NCBI RefSeq assembly: GCF_028682475.1
Contig: NZ_JANHLE010000009.1
Coordinates: 62,001-126,000, forward strand
Reading direction: 5' to 3'
Length of the DNA stretch: 64,000 nucleotides
From: Pseudomonas putida
Lineage (GTDB): Bacteria > Pseudomonadota > Gammaproteobacteria > Pseudomonadales > Pseudomonadaceae
A model generated the notes under the pieces. The model saw only the letters and a program-made list of their open reading frames with translations, was not told where the DNA came from and did no database searches. Positions 6,968 through 15,901 of the stretch are shown in pieces; the first letter of the stretch is position 1; each line of letters begins with the position of its first letter. The position numbers and the translations under genes are program-made.

Positions 6968-9259
6968 ATGAACAAGCTGTGTTTGCTGGGCCTCGTCGTC
7001 AGCCTGGCCAGTCAGTCGGCCTTTGCCGATACCCCCGCAGAGCCATTGAAGAACAAACAGGCCTTTATCGCCGAGCTCATGGGACAGATGACCCTGGACG
7101 AAAAAATCGGCCAGTTGCGGCTGATCAGCATCGGCCCGGAAATGCCCCGCGAGCAGATCCGCAAGGAAATCGCCGCCGGCCGCATCGGCGGTACCTTCAA
7201 CTCGATCACCCGTGCCGAGAACCGTCCGATGCAGGACGCGGCAGGCCGCAGCCGCCTGAAGATCCCGATGTTCTTCGCCTACGACGTGATCCACGGCCAC
7301 CGCACGATTTTCCCGATCAGCCTGGCCCTGGCCTCGAGCTGGGACATGGACGCTATCGCCAAGGTCGGCCGCGTCTCCGCTCTGGAAGCCTCCGCCGACG
7401 GCATCGACATGACCTTCGCGCCAATGGTCGATATCGCCCGCGACCCACGCTGGGGCCGCACCAGTGAAGGCTTTGGCGAAGACACCTACCTGGTCTCGCG
7501 CATCTCCAAAGTCATGGTCGAGTCGTTCCAGGGCAAGAGCCCGGCCGAGGCAACCAGCCTGATGGCCAGCGTCAAGCACTTCGCCCTGTACGGCGCGGTG
7601 GAAGGCGGCCGCGACTACAACACGGTCGACATGAGCCCGACCAAGATGTTCAACGACTACCTGCCGCCCTACCGCGCCGCCATCGATGCTGGCGCCGGCG
7701 GGGTGATGGTTGCGCTGAACTCGATCAACGGCGTGCCGGCCACCTCCAACACCTGGCTGATGCACGACCTGCTGCGCAAGGACTGGGGCTTCAAGGGCGT
7801 GACCGTCAGCGACCACGGGGCGATCACCGAGCTGGTGCGCCACGGTGTCGCCGCCGATGGCCGCGAGGCGGCGAAGCTGGCGATCAAGGCCGGCATCGAC
7901 CTGAGCATGAACGACTCGCTGTACGATTCAGAACTGGCCAGCCTGCTCAAGGCCGGCGAAATCAACCAGGCCGACATCGACAACGCCGTGCGTGAAGTGC
8001 TTGGCGCCAAGTACGACATGGGCCTGTTCGCCGACCCGTACCGACGCATCGGCAAGGCCAGCGACGACCCGGCCGATACTTACGCCGAAAACCGCCTGCA
8101 CCGTGCCGAAGCGCGTGACGTGGCGCGCCGCAGCATGGTCCTGCTGGAAAACCGCGAGCAGACCCTGCCACTGAAAAAGGCCGGCACCATCGCCCTGGTC
8201 GGGCCGCTGGCCGACGCGCCGATCGACATGATGGGCAGCTGGGCCGCCGCTGGTCGGCCGCACCAGTCGGTGACCGTGCGCGAAGGCATGCGCCAGGTGC
8301 TCGGTGACCAGGCCAAGGTGATCTATGCCAAAGGCTCCAACGTCACCCACGACAAGGCGATCCTCGACTACCTCAACTTCCTCAACTTCGATGCGCCGGA
8401 AATCGTCGACGACCCTCGTCCGGCCGCGGTGCTGATCGACGAAGCGGTCAAGGCGGCCAAGCAGTCCGATGTGATCGTCGCCGTGGTCGGTGAGTCGCGT
8501 GGCATGTCGCACGAATCGTCGAGCCGCACCACCCTGGAAATCCCGGCGGCCCAGCGCGAGCTGATCAAGGCCCTGAAAGCCACCGGCAAACCGCTGGTAC
8601 TGGTGCTGATGAACGGCCGGCCACTGTCGCTGAGCTGGGAACGCGAACAGGCCGATGCGATCCTGGAAACCTGGTTCACCGGTACCGAAGGCGGCAATGC
8701 CATTGCCGATGTGCTGTTCGGCGATTACAACCCCTCGGGTAAACTGCCCATCACCTTCCCCCGCTCGGTCGGGCAGATCCCGATGTACTACAACCACCTG
8801 AGCATTGGTCGGCCGTTCACCCCGGGCAAGCCTGGCAACTACACCTCGCAGTACTTCGAGGAGCCCAACGGCCCGCTCTATCCTTTCGGCTATGGCCTGA
8901 GCTACAGCGAATTCAGCCTGTCGCCACTGACCCTGTCGAGCGAGACCCTGAAAAAGGGCCAGACCCTCGAAGCCAGTATCCGGGTGAAAAACACCGGCAA
9001 GCGTGACGGCGAAACCGTGGTGCAGCTGTACGTGCAAGACATTGCCGCGTCCATGAGCCGCCCGATCAAGGAGTTGAAGAACTTCCAGAAGGTCATGCTC
9101 AAGGCCGGTGAAGAGCGCACCGTACGCTTCCAGATCAGTGAAGAAGACCTGAAGTTCTACAACACCCAACTGCAATGGGTGGCCGAGCCCGGCGACTTCA
9201 ACGTCCAGGTCGGGCTTGACTCGCAGGCGGTGCAGCAACAGCGTTTCAAACTGCTGTAA
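6968..9259 (+). CDS. bglX: periplasmic beta-glucosidase, GH3
   Basis: A 763-residue glycoside hydrolase family 3 enzyme that removes terminal beta-glucosyl units in the periplasm. Residues 1-20 are a signal peptide (KLCLLGLVVSLASQSAFA). The barrel domain contains KIGQLRLI, DVIHGHRTIFPISLA and DPRWGRTSEGFGEDT. KGVTVSDHGAI holds the catalytic nucleophile Asp282. The second alpha/beta domain carries GESRGMSHESSSR, and the C-terminal fibronectin-III-like domain begins near residue 655. Length matches E. coli BglX (765). The start at 6968 was chosen because the signal peptide begins there; an in-frame TTG at 6953 would add five polar residues. A hairpin follows the stop, then the sensor kinase gene. 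Confidence 0.95.
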   Translation: MNKLCLLGLVVSLASQSAFADTPAEPLKNKQAFIAELMGQMTLDEKIGQLRLISIGPEMPREQIRKEIAAGRIGGTFNSITRAENRPMQDAAGRSRLKIPMFFAYDVIHGHRTIFPISLALASSWDMDAIAKVGRVSALEASADGIDMTFAPMVDIARDPRWGRTSEGFGEDTYLVSRISKVMVESFQGKSPAEATSLMASVKHFALYGAVEGGRDYNTVDMSPTKMFNDYLPPYRAAIDAGAGGVMVALNSINGVPATSNTWLMHDLLRKDWGFKGVTVSDHGAITELVRHGVAADGREAAKLAIKAGIDLSMNDSLYDSELASLLKAGEINQADIDNAVREVLGAKYDMGLFADPYRRIGKASDDPADTYAENRLHRAEARDVARRSMVLLENREQTLPLKKAGTIALVGPLADAPIDMMGSWAAAGRPHQSVTVREGMRQVLGDQAKVIYAKGSNVTHDKAILDYLNFLNFDAPEIVDDPRPAAVLIDEAVKAAKQSDVIVAVVGESRGMSHESSSRTTLEIPAAQRELIKALKATGKPLVLVLMNGRPLSLSWEREQADAILETWFTGTEGGNAIADVLFGDYNPSGKLPITFPRSVGQIPMYYNHLSIGRPFTPGKPGNYTSQYFEEPNGPLYPFGYGLSYSEFSLSPLTLSSETLKKGQTLEASIRVKNTGKRDGETVVQLYVQDIAASMSRPIKELKNFQKVMLKAGEERTVRFQISEEDLKFYNTQLQWVAEPGDFNVQVGLDSQAVQQQRFKLL

Positions 9260-9277
9260 TCCGTTACCAAGCGCCAA

Positions 9278-9299
9278 GGGAAGGCCAGGAGGCCTTCCC
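9278..9299 (+). terminator. hairpin after bglX, possible weak terminator
   Basis: A 9-bp perfect stem (GGGAAGGCC / GGCCTTCCC) with an AGGA loop lies 18 bp after the bglX stop. No U-tract follows (CCTCTGCC), so it is either a partial terminator or an mRNA-stabilising hairpin separating bglX from the two-component genes. Confidence 0.45.
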
Positions 9300-9319
9300 C
9301 CTCTGCCGGGATCTGCATC

Positions 9320-11071
9320 ATGCCTTACTCGTTTCGTGCCCTGCGACTGGGGCTGATCATTTTCTTCATCCTGGCCGGCACGCTGTTCACCGCTGGCTGG
9401 GCGATGCACCATGCCAAACGCCAGTCGATGGTCGAGGATGCCGGCCGGGCCAGCCAGCAACTGGGCTTGTACGCCACCTCGCTGCACACCCTGATCGAGC
9501 GCTACCGCGCCCTGCCCGCCGTGCTGGCCCTGGACCCGGAACTGATCAGTGCGCTCAGTGGCCCGGTCACCGAGCAGGTCCAGGATGCCCTGAACCGCAA
9601 ACTCGAACGCATCAACGGCGCCGCCAACTCCTCGACCCTGGAGCTGCTCGACCGCACCGGCCTGGCCGTGGCCGCCAGCAACTGGCGCCTGCCCAGCACC
9701 TATGTCGGTTCCAACTACGGCTTTCGCCCCTACTTCAAACAGACCCGCAGCCAGGGCAGCGGGCGCTTCTACGCCGTCGGCGTAACCAGCGGCGTGCCGG
9801 GCTACTTCCTCTCCAGCGCCGTGCAGGACGAACATGGCCGCTTCCTCGGGGCCATGGTGGTCAAGCTGGAGTTCCCGGAGCTTGAACGTGAGTGGCGCCA
9901 GGGCAACGACATCCTGCTGGTCAGCGATGCCCGCGGGATTATCTTCATCGCCAATCAGGACGGTTGGCGCTACCGCCAGCTCAAGCCGCTGAGCAGCGCC
10001 GACCACGCCGAACTGGCCGCCACCCGCCAGTACGACAAGCAACAGCTGGTGCCGCTGCAGCACCAGGTGCTCAGCCGTTTCGATGACGACAGTCACCTGA
10101 TGCGCGTGCAGGGCCCTGAAGGCAGCACTGAATACCTGTGGGAGAGTCTGCCGCTGGAAGCCGAGGGCTGGACCTTGCACCTGCTACGCAAGCCGCAGGT
10201 CAGCGACGACGGGCGCAATGCCGCCCTCGCCGCAGCCGCCGTGTGGCTGAGCCTGGTCTTTGCCCTGCTGTTCATCAGCCAGCGCCTGCGCCTGGCACGC
10301 ATGCGCCAGCGCAGCCGTGAAGAGCTCAAGCGCCTGGTCGAAGAACGCACCCGCGACCTGCGTACTGCCCAGGAAGGCCTGGTGCAATCGGCCAAGCTGG
10401 CGGCCCTGGGGCAGATGTCGGCAGCCCTGGCCCATGAAATCAATCAACCGCTGACCACCCAGCGCATGCAACTGGCAACCTTGCGTCTGTTGCTCGACAA
10501 CCAGCGTTACGATGAAGCCCGCCAGGCGCTGGAACCCCTGGAACAGATGCTGACGCGCATGGCCGCGCTCACCGGCCATCTGAAAACCTTCGCCCGCAAC
10601 AGCCCCAGTGGCCTGCGCGAACGCCTCGACCTGGCCACCGTGGTCGATCAAGCCCTGCAGTTGCTCGACACACGGATTCGCGCCGAACAGGTGAAAGTCT
10701 CGCTGTACCTGGCGCGGCCGGCCTGGGTGCGCGGCGATGCGATCCGTCTGGAGCAGGTGCTGATCAACCTGTTGCGCAACGCCCTCGACGCCATGGCCGG
10801 GAAAAGCTACAAACGCCTGGAAATCCGTATCGAAATCGAGGCCGAGCAGTGGCACCTGAGCGTCCTCGACAGCGGCGGCGGGATCGCCGCCGAGCACCTG
10901 GCCAACGTCTTCGACCCGTTCTTCACTACCAAGCCGGTGGGTGAAGGCCTGGGCCTTGGCCTGGCGATTTCCTATGGCATCATTCATGAAGCCGGCGGGC
11001 GCCTTACCGTCGACAATCAACCCGGCGGCGCGCGTTTCAGCCTTACCCTGCCCTGTGATCTGGAGCCTTGA
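9320..11071 (+). CDS. DctB-like sensor histidine kinase
   Basis: A 583-residue inner-membrane sensor. TM1 lies at about residues 8-28. The periplasmic part at about 30-290 is a double-Cache region containing [13 protein letters not shown] and [18 protein letters not shown], which is the DctB-type C4-dicarboxylate sensing signature. TM2 is at about 300-320. A short coiled coil leads into the kinase: the H-box [19 protein letters not shown] has phosphoacceptor His372, the N-box is [13 protein letters not shown], and the G-boxes are DSGGGIA and GLGLGLAIS. The stop overlaps the regulator start by one base (TGATG). Homologues include DctB and P. aeruginosa MifS. Given the alpha-ketoglutarate-type permease gene next door, the ligand is probably a C4 or C5 dicarboxylate (inference). 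Confidence 0.9.
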   Translation: MPYSFRALRLGLIIFFILAGTLFTAGWAMHHAKRQSMVEDAGRASQQLGLYATSLHTLIERYRALPAVLALDPELISALSGPVTEQVQDALNRKLERINGAANSSTLELLDRTGLAVAASNWRLPSTYVGSNYGFRPYFKQTRSQGSGRFYAVGVTSGVPGYFLSSAVQDEHGRFLGAMVVKLEFPELEREWRQGNDILLVSDARGIIFIANQDGWRYRQLKPLSSADHAELAATRQYDKQQLVPLQHQVLSRFDDDSHLMRVQGPEGSTEYLWESLPLEAEGWTLHLLRKPQVSDDGRNAALAAAAVWLSLVFALLFISQRLRLARMRQRSREELKRLVEERTRDLRTAQEGLVQSAKLAALGQMSAALAHEINQPLTTQRMQLATLRLLLDNQRYDEARQALEPLEQMLTRMAALTGHLKTFARNSPSGLRERLDLATVVDQALQLLDTRIRAEQVKVSLYLARPAWVRGDAIRLEQVLINLLRNALDAMAGKSYKRLEIRIEIEAEQWHLSVLDSGGGIAAEHLANVFDPFFTTKPVGEGLGLGLAISYGIIHEAGGRLTVDNQPGGARFSLTLPCDLEP

Positions 11072-12414
11072 TGTTCAATTCGGTAATGGTCGTCGACGAT
11101 GAAGCCAGCATCCGCACTGCGGTCGAGCAGTGGCTGAGCCTGTCCGGCTTCAGCGTGCAGCTGTTCAGCCGCGCCGAAGACTGCCTGAACCAGCTGCCCG
11201 CGCACTTTCCCGGGGTCATCCTCAGTGATGTGCGCATGCCCGGCATGGATGGCCTGCAGTTACTCGAACAGCTCCAGGCCCGCGATGCCGACCTGCCGGT
11301 GATTCTCCTGACCGGCCATGGCGATGTGCCCATGGCGGTCGAAGCCATGCGCAACGGCGCCTATGACTTTCTGGAAAAACCCTTCAGCCCGGAAAGCCTG
11401 CTGGGCAGCCTGCGCCGTGCCCTGGAGAAACGCCAGCTGGTGCTGGAAAACCACCGCCTGCATGAACAGGCCGACCTCAAGGCGCGCCTGGATCTGCACC
11501 TGCTGGGCATGTCGCAGGGCATGCAACAGCTGCGCAGACAGGTGCTGGACCTCGCCAGCCTGCCGGTCAACGTGCTGATTCGCGGCGAGACCGGCAGCGG
11601 CAAGGAACAGGTTGCGCGCTGCCTCCACGACTTCGGCCCGCGCGCCGACAAGCCCTTCGTGGCGCTCAACTGCGCGGCGATTCCCGAGACCCTGTTCGAA
11701 GCCGAGTTGTTCGGCCATGAAAGCGGCGCCTTCACCGGTGCCCAGGGCAAGCGCATCGGCAAGCTGGAATACGCCAATGGCGGCACGGTGTTCCTCGATG
11801 AAATCGAAAGCATGCCGCTGGCCCAGCAAGCTAAACTGCTGCGCGTGCTGCAGGAGCAGAAACTCGAACGCCTGGGCGCCAACCAGAGCATCAGCGTCGA
11901 CTTGCGCATCATCGCCGCGACCAAGCCTGACCTGCTCGAGGAAGCCCGCGCCGGACGCTTTCGCGAAGACCTGGCGTACCGCCTGAACGTCGCCGAATTG
12001 CGCCTGGCGCCGTTGCGCGAGCGGCGTGAAGACATCCCCTTGCTGTTCGAACACTTTGCCCGCCTGGCGGCCGAACGCGTCGGTCGCAGCGCGCCACGGC
12101 TCAGCGGCGCGCACCTGGGCCGTCTGCTCAGCCACGACTGGCCCGGCAACGTCCGCGAACTGGCCAATGCCGCCGAACGCCATGCCCTCGGTCTGGGTGA
12201 GCCAAGCATTGCCGAGGTAGAACCCGGACAATCACTGGCCGCCCAGCAGGAAGCGTTCGAAGCCCAATGCCTGCGCGCCGCCCTGAGCCGCCACAAGGGC
12301 GAGATCAAAGCGGTGATGGAAGAACTGCAACTGCCGCGGCGCACGCTCAACGAGAAGATGCAGCGTCACGGCCTGCTGCGTGAAGACTTCCTCGACGCGG
12401 ACCGCCCGCAATAA
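11071..12414 (+). CDS. DctD/MifR-like sigma-54-dependent response regulator
   Basis: A 447-residue NtrC-family activator. The receiver domain (1-120) has phosphoacceptor Asp53 in [10 protein letters not shown] and KPF at 103-105. The AAA+ domain has Walker A GETGSGKE (172-179), the sigma-54-contacting loop ESGAFTGA (217-224) and Walker [10 protein letters not shown] (238-246). A Fis-type helix-turn-helix occupies the C-terminus ([20 protein letters not shown]). It is translationally coupled to the kinase gene. Directly downstream lie a perfect dyad and a good -24/-12 promoter before the permease gene, the expected target. Relatives are DctD and P. aeruginosa MifR, which controls alpha-ketoglutarate uptake. 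The ATG at 11071 is preferred to the TTG three bases earlier. Confidence 0.92.
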   Translation: MFNSVMVVDDEASIRTAVEQWLSLSGFSVQLFSRAEDCLNQLPAHFPGVILSDVRMPGMDGLQLLEQLQARDADLPVILLTGHGDVPMAVEAMRNGAYDFLEKPFSPESLLGSLRRALEKRQLVLENHRLHEQADLKARLDLHLLGMSQGMQQLRRQVLDLASLPVNVLIRGETGSGKEQVARCLHDFGPRADKPFVALNCAAIPETLFEAELFGHESGAFTGAQGKRIGKLEYANGGTVFLDEIESMPLAQQAKLLRVLQEQKLERLGANQSISVDLRIIAATKPDLLEEARAGRFREDLAYRLNVAELRLAPLRERREDIPLLFEHFARLAAERVGRSAPRLSGAHLGRLLSHDWPGNVRELANAAERHALGLGEPSIAEVEPGQSLAAQQEAFEAQCLRAALSRHKGEIKAVMEELQLPRRTLNEKMQRHGLLREDFLDADRPQ

Positions 12415-12442
12415 GCGGAATCTTGCCGATCAGCTGTCAGAA

Positions 12443-12464
12443 GGTGAGCGGATTTCCGCTCACC
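12443..12464. promoter_or_regulatory. perfect dyad, candidate enhancer (UAS) for the DctD-like activator
   Basis: A 10-bp perfect inverted repeat, GGTGAGCGGA and TCCGCTCACC, separated by TT. Its centre is about 75 bp before the predicted sigma-54 start point, where upstream activating sequences of NtrC-family proteins often lie. No U-tract follows, which argues against a terminator for the regulator gene. Confidence 0.6.
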
Positions 12465-12502
12465 AATCTGCGACAACCCTTCTAAACCGGGCCTTCAGCA
12501 CC

Positions 12503-12518
12503 TGGCACAGCTCCTGCT
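12503..12518 (+). promoter_or_regulatory. sigma-54 (-24/-12) promoter of the permease gene
   Basis: TGGCAC-N5-CTGCT with exactly 10 bp between the GG and GC elements, as RpoN promoters require; consensus is TGGCAC-N5-TTGCW. Predicted transcription start is near 12529, 50 bp before the permease start codon. The adjacent sigma-54 activator gene makes the assignment more credible. Confidence 0.75.
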
Positions 12519-12578
12519 ATAGCCCTGGCAGGTTGCGTTTCGGCGCGCTCCACAAAAACAACTATGAAGGTCTCTTCG

Positions 12579-13898
12579 ATGGATAACTCCACCACCCTGC
12601 CAGCCGGGGCGGCCGTTGCGCCCGCCACGGAAAAAACCACCCGAAGCCGACTCAAGTCGATTTTCAGCGGTTCGATCGGCAACATGGTCGAATGGTACGA
12701 CTGGTACGTCTACGCCGCGTTTTCCCTGTACTTCGCCAAAGCCTTCTTCCCGGCCGGCGACACCACCGCCCAACTGCTCAACACTGCCGCGATCTTCGCC
12801 GTGGGCTTTTTGATGCGCCCGATCGGTGGCTGGCTGATGGGTATCTATGCCGACCGCAAGGGCCGCAAGGCCGCGCTGATGGCCTCGGTCCTGCTGATGT
12901 GCGCAGGTTCGCTGGTCATCGCCCTGACCCCGGGTTATGAAACCATCGGCGTTGCCGCACCGGTCCTGCTGGTAGTCGCCCGCCTGATGCAAGGCCTGTC
13001 GGTGGGTGGCGAATACGGCACCTCGGCCACCTACCTGAGCGAGATGGCGACCAAAGAGCGTCGCGGCTTCTTCTCCAGCTTCCAGTACGTGACCCTGATC
13101 TCCGGCCAGCTCATCGCCTTGGCGGTGCTGATCGTGCTGCAGCAGACCCTGACCACCGAGCAGCTGTATGCCTGGGGCTGGCGCGTACCGTTCGTGATCG
13201 GCGCCCTGTGCGCGGTCGTGGCCCTGTACCTGCGTCGTGGCATGGAAGAAACCGCCTCCTTCACCAAGAAGGAAAAGTCCAAGGAAAGCCTGATGCGCAC
13301 CCTGATGCGCCATCCCAAGGAACTGGCGACCGTGGTCGGCCTGACCATGGGCGGCACCCTGGCCTTCTATACCTACACCACCTACATGCAGAAGTACCTG
13401 GTGAACACGGTGGGCATGAGCATCACCGACTCGACCACCATTTCGGCGGCGACCCTGTTCCTGTTCATGTGCCTGCAACCGATCATCGGCAGCCTCTCCG
13501 ACAAGATCGGCCGCCGTCCGATCCTGATCGCCTTCGGTGTGCTGGGTACCCTGTGCACCGTGCCGATCCTGACCACCCTGCACACCATCCAGACCTGGTG
13601 GGGCGCGTTCTTCCTGATCATGGCGGCGCTGATCATCGTCAGCGGCTACACCTCGATCAACGCTGTGGTCAAAGCCGAACTGTTCCCGACTGAAATCCGC
13701 GCCCTGGGCGTTGGCCTGCCTTACGCACTGACCGTATCGATCTTCGGCGGCACCGCTGAATACGTGGCGCTGTGGTTCAAGAGCATCGGCATGGAAACCG
13801 GCTTCTACTGGTACGTGACCGCCTGTATCGCCTGCTCGTTGCTGGTGTATGTGTTCATGAAAGACACGCGCAAGCACTCGCGGATCACCACTGACTGA
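12579..13898 (+). CDS. kgtP: MFS alpha-ketoglutarate/dicarboxylate:H+ symporter
   Basis: A 439-residue, 12-helix inner-membrane permease of the metabolite:H+ symporter family. The hallmark GNMVEWYDWYVYAAFSLYF lies in TM1, [20 protein letters not shown] in the loop 2-3 region, [20 protein letters not shown] in TM4, and IGSLSDKIGRRPI in the second half. KgtP of E. coli and PcaT share these features. Nothing in the sequence alone decides between alpha-ketoglutarate and C4 acids. The start at 12579 has an AAGG box eight bases upstream, whereas the ATG at 12564 has none. It sits behind a sigma-54 promoter and is followed by a strong terminator, so it is probably monocistronic. A second copy of the family (pcaT) occurs at 45.1 kb. 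Confidence 0.85.
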   Translation: MDNSTTLPAGAAVAPATEKTTRSRLKSIFSGSIGNMVEWYDWYVYAAFSLYFAKAFFPAGDTTAQLLNTAAIFAVGFLMRPIGGWLMGIYADRKGRKAALMASVLLMCAGSLVIALTPGYETIGVAAPVLLVVARLMQGLSVGGEYGTSATYLSEMATKERRGFFSSFQYVTLISGQLIALAVLIVLQQTLTTEQLYAWGWRVPFVIGALCAVVALYLRRGMEETASFTKKEKSKESLMRTLMRHPKELATVVGLTMGGTLAFYTYTTYMQKYLVNTVGMSITDSTTISAATLFLFMCLQPIIGSLSDKIGRRPILIAFGVLGTLCTVPILTTLHTIQTWWGAFFLIMAALIIVSGYTSINAVVKAELFPTEIRALGVGLPYALTVSIFGGTAEYVALWFKSIGMETGFYWYVTACIACSLLVYVFMKDTRKHSRITTD

Positions 13899-13923
13899 AG
13901 ATAAATTCTCAGGCTGTAAAAAA

Positions 13924-13956
13924 GGGGCATCCGCCAGCGGATTGCCCCTTTTTTTT
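13924..13956 (+). terminator. rho-independent terminator of the permease gene
   Basis: A GC-rich hairpin (GGGGCATCCGC and GCGGATTGCCCC around a short loop) is followed by eight T, 26 bp after the stop. An A-run precedes the stem, so it could work in both directions. The remaining gap to 14227 holds a REP pair and an AT-rich segment that probably carries the promoter of the repeat-protein gene. Confidence 0.9.
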
Positions 13957-14017
13957 GCTTAACGCGTGATTAATCCCAGCCCTGCACACTTCAATCATCG
14001 CCACACCGAGTCGCCTG

Positions 14018-14092
14018 CATCGCTGGCAAGGCCAGCTCCCACAATTTTGCTGTTGAACTCAAACCCTGTGGGAGCCGGCCTTGCCGGCGATG
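14018..14092. repeat. REP pair, mixed GCTGGC/GCCGGC type
   Basis: Inverted REP copies at 14018-14042 and 14068-14092. The left copy reads CATCGCTGGCAAGGCCAGCT before the CCCAC end, so it has compensated stem changes compared with the right GCCGGC copy. It lies between the permease terminator and the AT-rich promoter region of the repeat-protein gene. Confidence 0.88.
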
Positions 14093-14227
14093 AGGCCCTG
14101 ACTGTTGCCATATAGATCGATTTATTCGATATACATACGCAGTTTTTTGCGCTTTTTAATCAACTTAATCGGCGTAACATCAAACCCATAGAAACAAACA
14201 ACCCCTCACCACCCCGGAGCAACGACC

Positions 14228-14515
14228 ATGAAAAGCAAACTGATCCTGACCCTGGCCTTCTCGGTACTGGCTGCCAACGCTTTCGCCGAAGACGGCTTTG
14301 ACCGTACCAACAGCCACAACTTCGGTGCCGTACAAACCCAGTCGGCGACTTACGCTGAAGACGGTTTCGATCGCACTGGCGGCGCCAAATTCGCCGAAGA
14401 CGGCTTCGATCGCACCGGCGGCGCCAAATTCGCTGAAGATGGCTTCGATCGCACCGGCGCGGCCAAATTTGCCGAAGACGGTTTCGATCGCACCCAGGCC
14501 CACCGCATCAGCTAA
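14228..14515 (+). CDS. secreted five-copy EDGFDRT repeat protein
   Basis: A 95-residue protein of no family I can name with confidence. Residues 1-20 are a clear signal peptide (KSKLILTLAFSVLAANAFA). The predicted mature part begins exactly with EDGFDRT, and this heptapeptide occurs five times. Copies 2-4 sit in 13-residue units AEDGFDRTGGAKF, and the last copy ends QAHRIS. The codons of the repeats differ at silent positions (GAC/GAT, TTC/TTT, GCC/GCT, ACT/ACC) while the peptide stays fixed, pointing to selection on the protein. A GGAG box lies eight bases before the ATG. An AT-rich upstream region and a downstream terminator make it a single-gene unit. Similar Pseudomonas proteins may carry uninformative names. 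Confidence 0.85.
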   Translation: MKSKLILTLAFSVLAANAFAEDGFDRTNSHNFGAVQTQSATYAEDGFDRTGGAKFAEDGFDRTGGAKFAEDGFDRTGAAKFAEDGFDRTQAHRIS

Positions 14516-14534
14516 TCCCTGATGCGCTGCAGTC

Positions 14535-14564
14535 AGCCCGGCTTCGGCCGGGCTTAATCGTTTT
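14535..14564 (+). terminator. terminator of the repeat-protein gene
   Basis: An 8-bp stem AGCCCGGC / GCCGGGCT closes a TTCG tetraloop and is followed by TAATCGTTTT, 20 bp after the stop codon. The tetraloop and position fit a rho-independent terminator with an imperfect U-tract. Confidence 0.7.
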
Positions 14565-14628
14565 CAGCCAGGCAAAGCCTTGGCACACTAGGCGCTTACT
14601 CACAGGGAAGGCCGCAAGGCCAGCGCAG

Positions 14629-15240
14629 ATGTACTACTACGAACCCGCAAAAGGCCACGGCCTGCCTCACGACCCCTTCAACGCCATCGTCGGCCCGCGC
14701 CCCATCGGCTGGATTTCATCCCAGGATCCCGAGGGCCGCTTGAACCTTGCGCCTTACAGCTTCTTCAACGCCTTCAACTACATTCCGCCGATCATCGGTT
14801 TCTCCAGCGTCGGGCGCAAAGACAGCCTGAACAACATCGAGAAAACCGGCGAATTCGCCTGGAACCTGGCGACCCGGCCACTGGCCGAGGCGATGAACCA
14901 GAGCTGCGCAGCGGTGCCGGCCGACGTCGATGAGTTCGCGTTGAGCGGCCTGACTCCAGTGGCGTCCAGGGTCATCGCGGTGCCACGGGTGCAGGAAAGC
15001 CCGGTGTCGTTCGAATGCAAGGTGACGCAGATCATTCAACTGCAGCGCGCCGATCGGGAGCTGGTGCCGAGCTGGCTGATCCTCGGGGAAGTGGTGGCCG
15101 TGCATATTGCCGAGCATCTGCTCAAGGAGGGCATCTACGACACCGCCGCCGCGCAACCGATCCTGCGCGGCGGCGGCCCTGCGGACTATTTCGAGCTGGG
15201 CAACCTGTTCAAGATGGCCCGTCCGCAGGTCAACGGCTGA
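14629..15240 (+). CDS. flavin reductase family protein (FMN-binding split barrel)
   Basis: A 203-residue cytoplasmic flavoprotein. It opens with FNAIVGPRPIGWISSQDPEG and continues LNLAPYSFFNAFNYIPPIIGFS, the FMN-binding signature of the flavin-reductase-like split-barrel family. DSLNNIEKTGEFAWNLATRP and SPVSFECKVTQII follow, as expected. Such proteins reduce free FMN or act as partners of monooxygenases; the substrate here is not evident. The start at 14629 has an AAGG box in GCAAGGCC. Its 3' end abuts a convergent small gene with one intervening base. Confidence 0.85.
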   Translation: MYYYEPAKGHGLPHDPFNAIVGPRPIGWISSQDPEGRLNLAPYSFFNAFNYIPPIIGFSSVGRKDSLNNIEKTGEFAWNLATRPLAEAMNQSCAAVPADVDEFALSGLTPVASRVIAVPRVQESPVSFECKVTQIIQLQRADRELVPSWLILGEVVAVHIAEHLLKEGIYDTAAAQPILRGGGPADYFELGNLFKMARPQVNG

Positions 15241-15241
15241 G

Positions 15242-15472
15242 TTACCAGACCAGCTCGGCGTCGTCGCTGACGTCCTGCAGGCGTTCAAGTTCGGCGCAGG
15301 CCGCCTCGTCAGCGGCCATGGCGGTCTTGAACGTCTGCCCGTCGAGCACTTTATGAAAGCGCGGTGCGCCACTGGCACCCAGGCCTTTCACGGCGATCGC
15401 CGCGCAGTAGCCTTCTTCGCCACGCACAGCGGCCGATACTGCTTCGAACTGCGAAAATTCTTTACGTGCCAT
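15242..15472 (-). CDS. small conserved-looking hypothetical protein
   Basis: A 76-residue, slightly acidic soluble protein, MARKEFSQFEAVSAAVRGEE in its first half and ERLQDVSDDAELVW at the end. No family is recognised. The start at 15472 has GAGG just upstream; a GTG at 15487 would add five residues but would absorb that box. It lies convergently against the flavin reductase gene and 38 bp behind the ABM monooxygenase gene on the same strand, so the two may be cotranscribed. Coding-like codon use supports it, but function is unknown. Confidence 0.65.
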   Translation of the reverse strand: MARKEFSQFEAVSAAVRGEEGYCAAIAVKGLGASGAPRFHKVLDGQTFKTAMAADEAACAELERLQDVSDDAELVW

Positions 15473-15510
15473 GTGCCTCAAATCCACATCGATTGCCTGA
15501 AAGCGCCATT

Positions 15511-15819
15511 CTAACCTGCAGACGGCTCGCCAAAGGTATGCAGATCCAGGCTGGCGACTACCTGCGCCTGCACCAGTTCGCCGAACAGGTCGAGGGTCGG
15601 CGAGGCAAAGTAGCCGCTCATCGCCTGCTGATCGCGCCAGTTACCACTCAGCAGCCACAGATCGGCATCGGCCTGGGATTGCTGCAGGTTGAAGTGCAGA
15701 CAACCCGGTGCCTGCCGCGATGGTTCGAGCAATTGCCGCAGGCGCTGGCCCAGCTCCACTGTGCGACCGCTGCTGGCCCGGATAAAAGCAAGGTGGGTGA
15801 CCGAATGTGGCGAGGTCAT
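15511..15819 (-). CDS. ABM-domain (quinol monooxygenase-like) protein
   Basis: A 102-residue protein of the antibiotic biosynthesis monooxygenase superfamily, which are small dimeric ferredoxin-like barrels. The pattern HLAFIRASSGRTVELGQRLR, LLEPSRQAPGCLHFNLQQS, WLLSGNWRDQQAMSGYFASP matches YgiN-type proteins, with the typical PGCL turn and the W-x-D-x-x-A-M helix. The substrate is unknown; YgiN-like relatives oxidise quinols. It is divergent from an AraC regulator, and a perfect 25-bp palindrome occupies the shared intergenic region, so the regulator may control it (inference). Confidence 0.8.
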   Translation of the reverse strand: MTSPHSVTHLAFIRASSGRTVELGQRLRQLLEPSRQAPGCLHFNLQQSQADADLWLLSGNWRDQQAMSGYFASPTLDLFGELVQAQVVASLDLHTFGEPSAG

Positions 15820-15901
15820 GAGCAGTTCTCCTAGAGCAGCCGGTTGTTATTGCCAGGTTGCACAGGTTAAGCAACCGCTCGCGCGCGCCGTTAGGCCATT
15901 C

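Noticed and set aside
7928..10180. Very long open frame (750 codons) on the minus strand opposite bglX and the sensor kinase gene
   Set aside because: It is the antisense shadow of two well-supported genes in GC-rich DNA; the product is low-complexity with no recognisable domain and no ribosome-binding site.
12443..12464. Dyad considered as terminator of the response regulator gene
   Set aside because: No U-tract follows, and its position relative to the sigma-54 promoter fits an enhancer better.
12521..12537. Second -24/-12-like match TGGCAGGTTGC
   Set aside because: The GG to GC distance is only six bases, not the required ten.
14360..14490. 39-bp tandem repeats considered as a non-coding satellite
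   Set aside because: The repeats keep frame, differ mainly at silent positions and follow a signal peptide, so they are coding.
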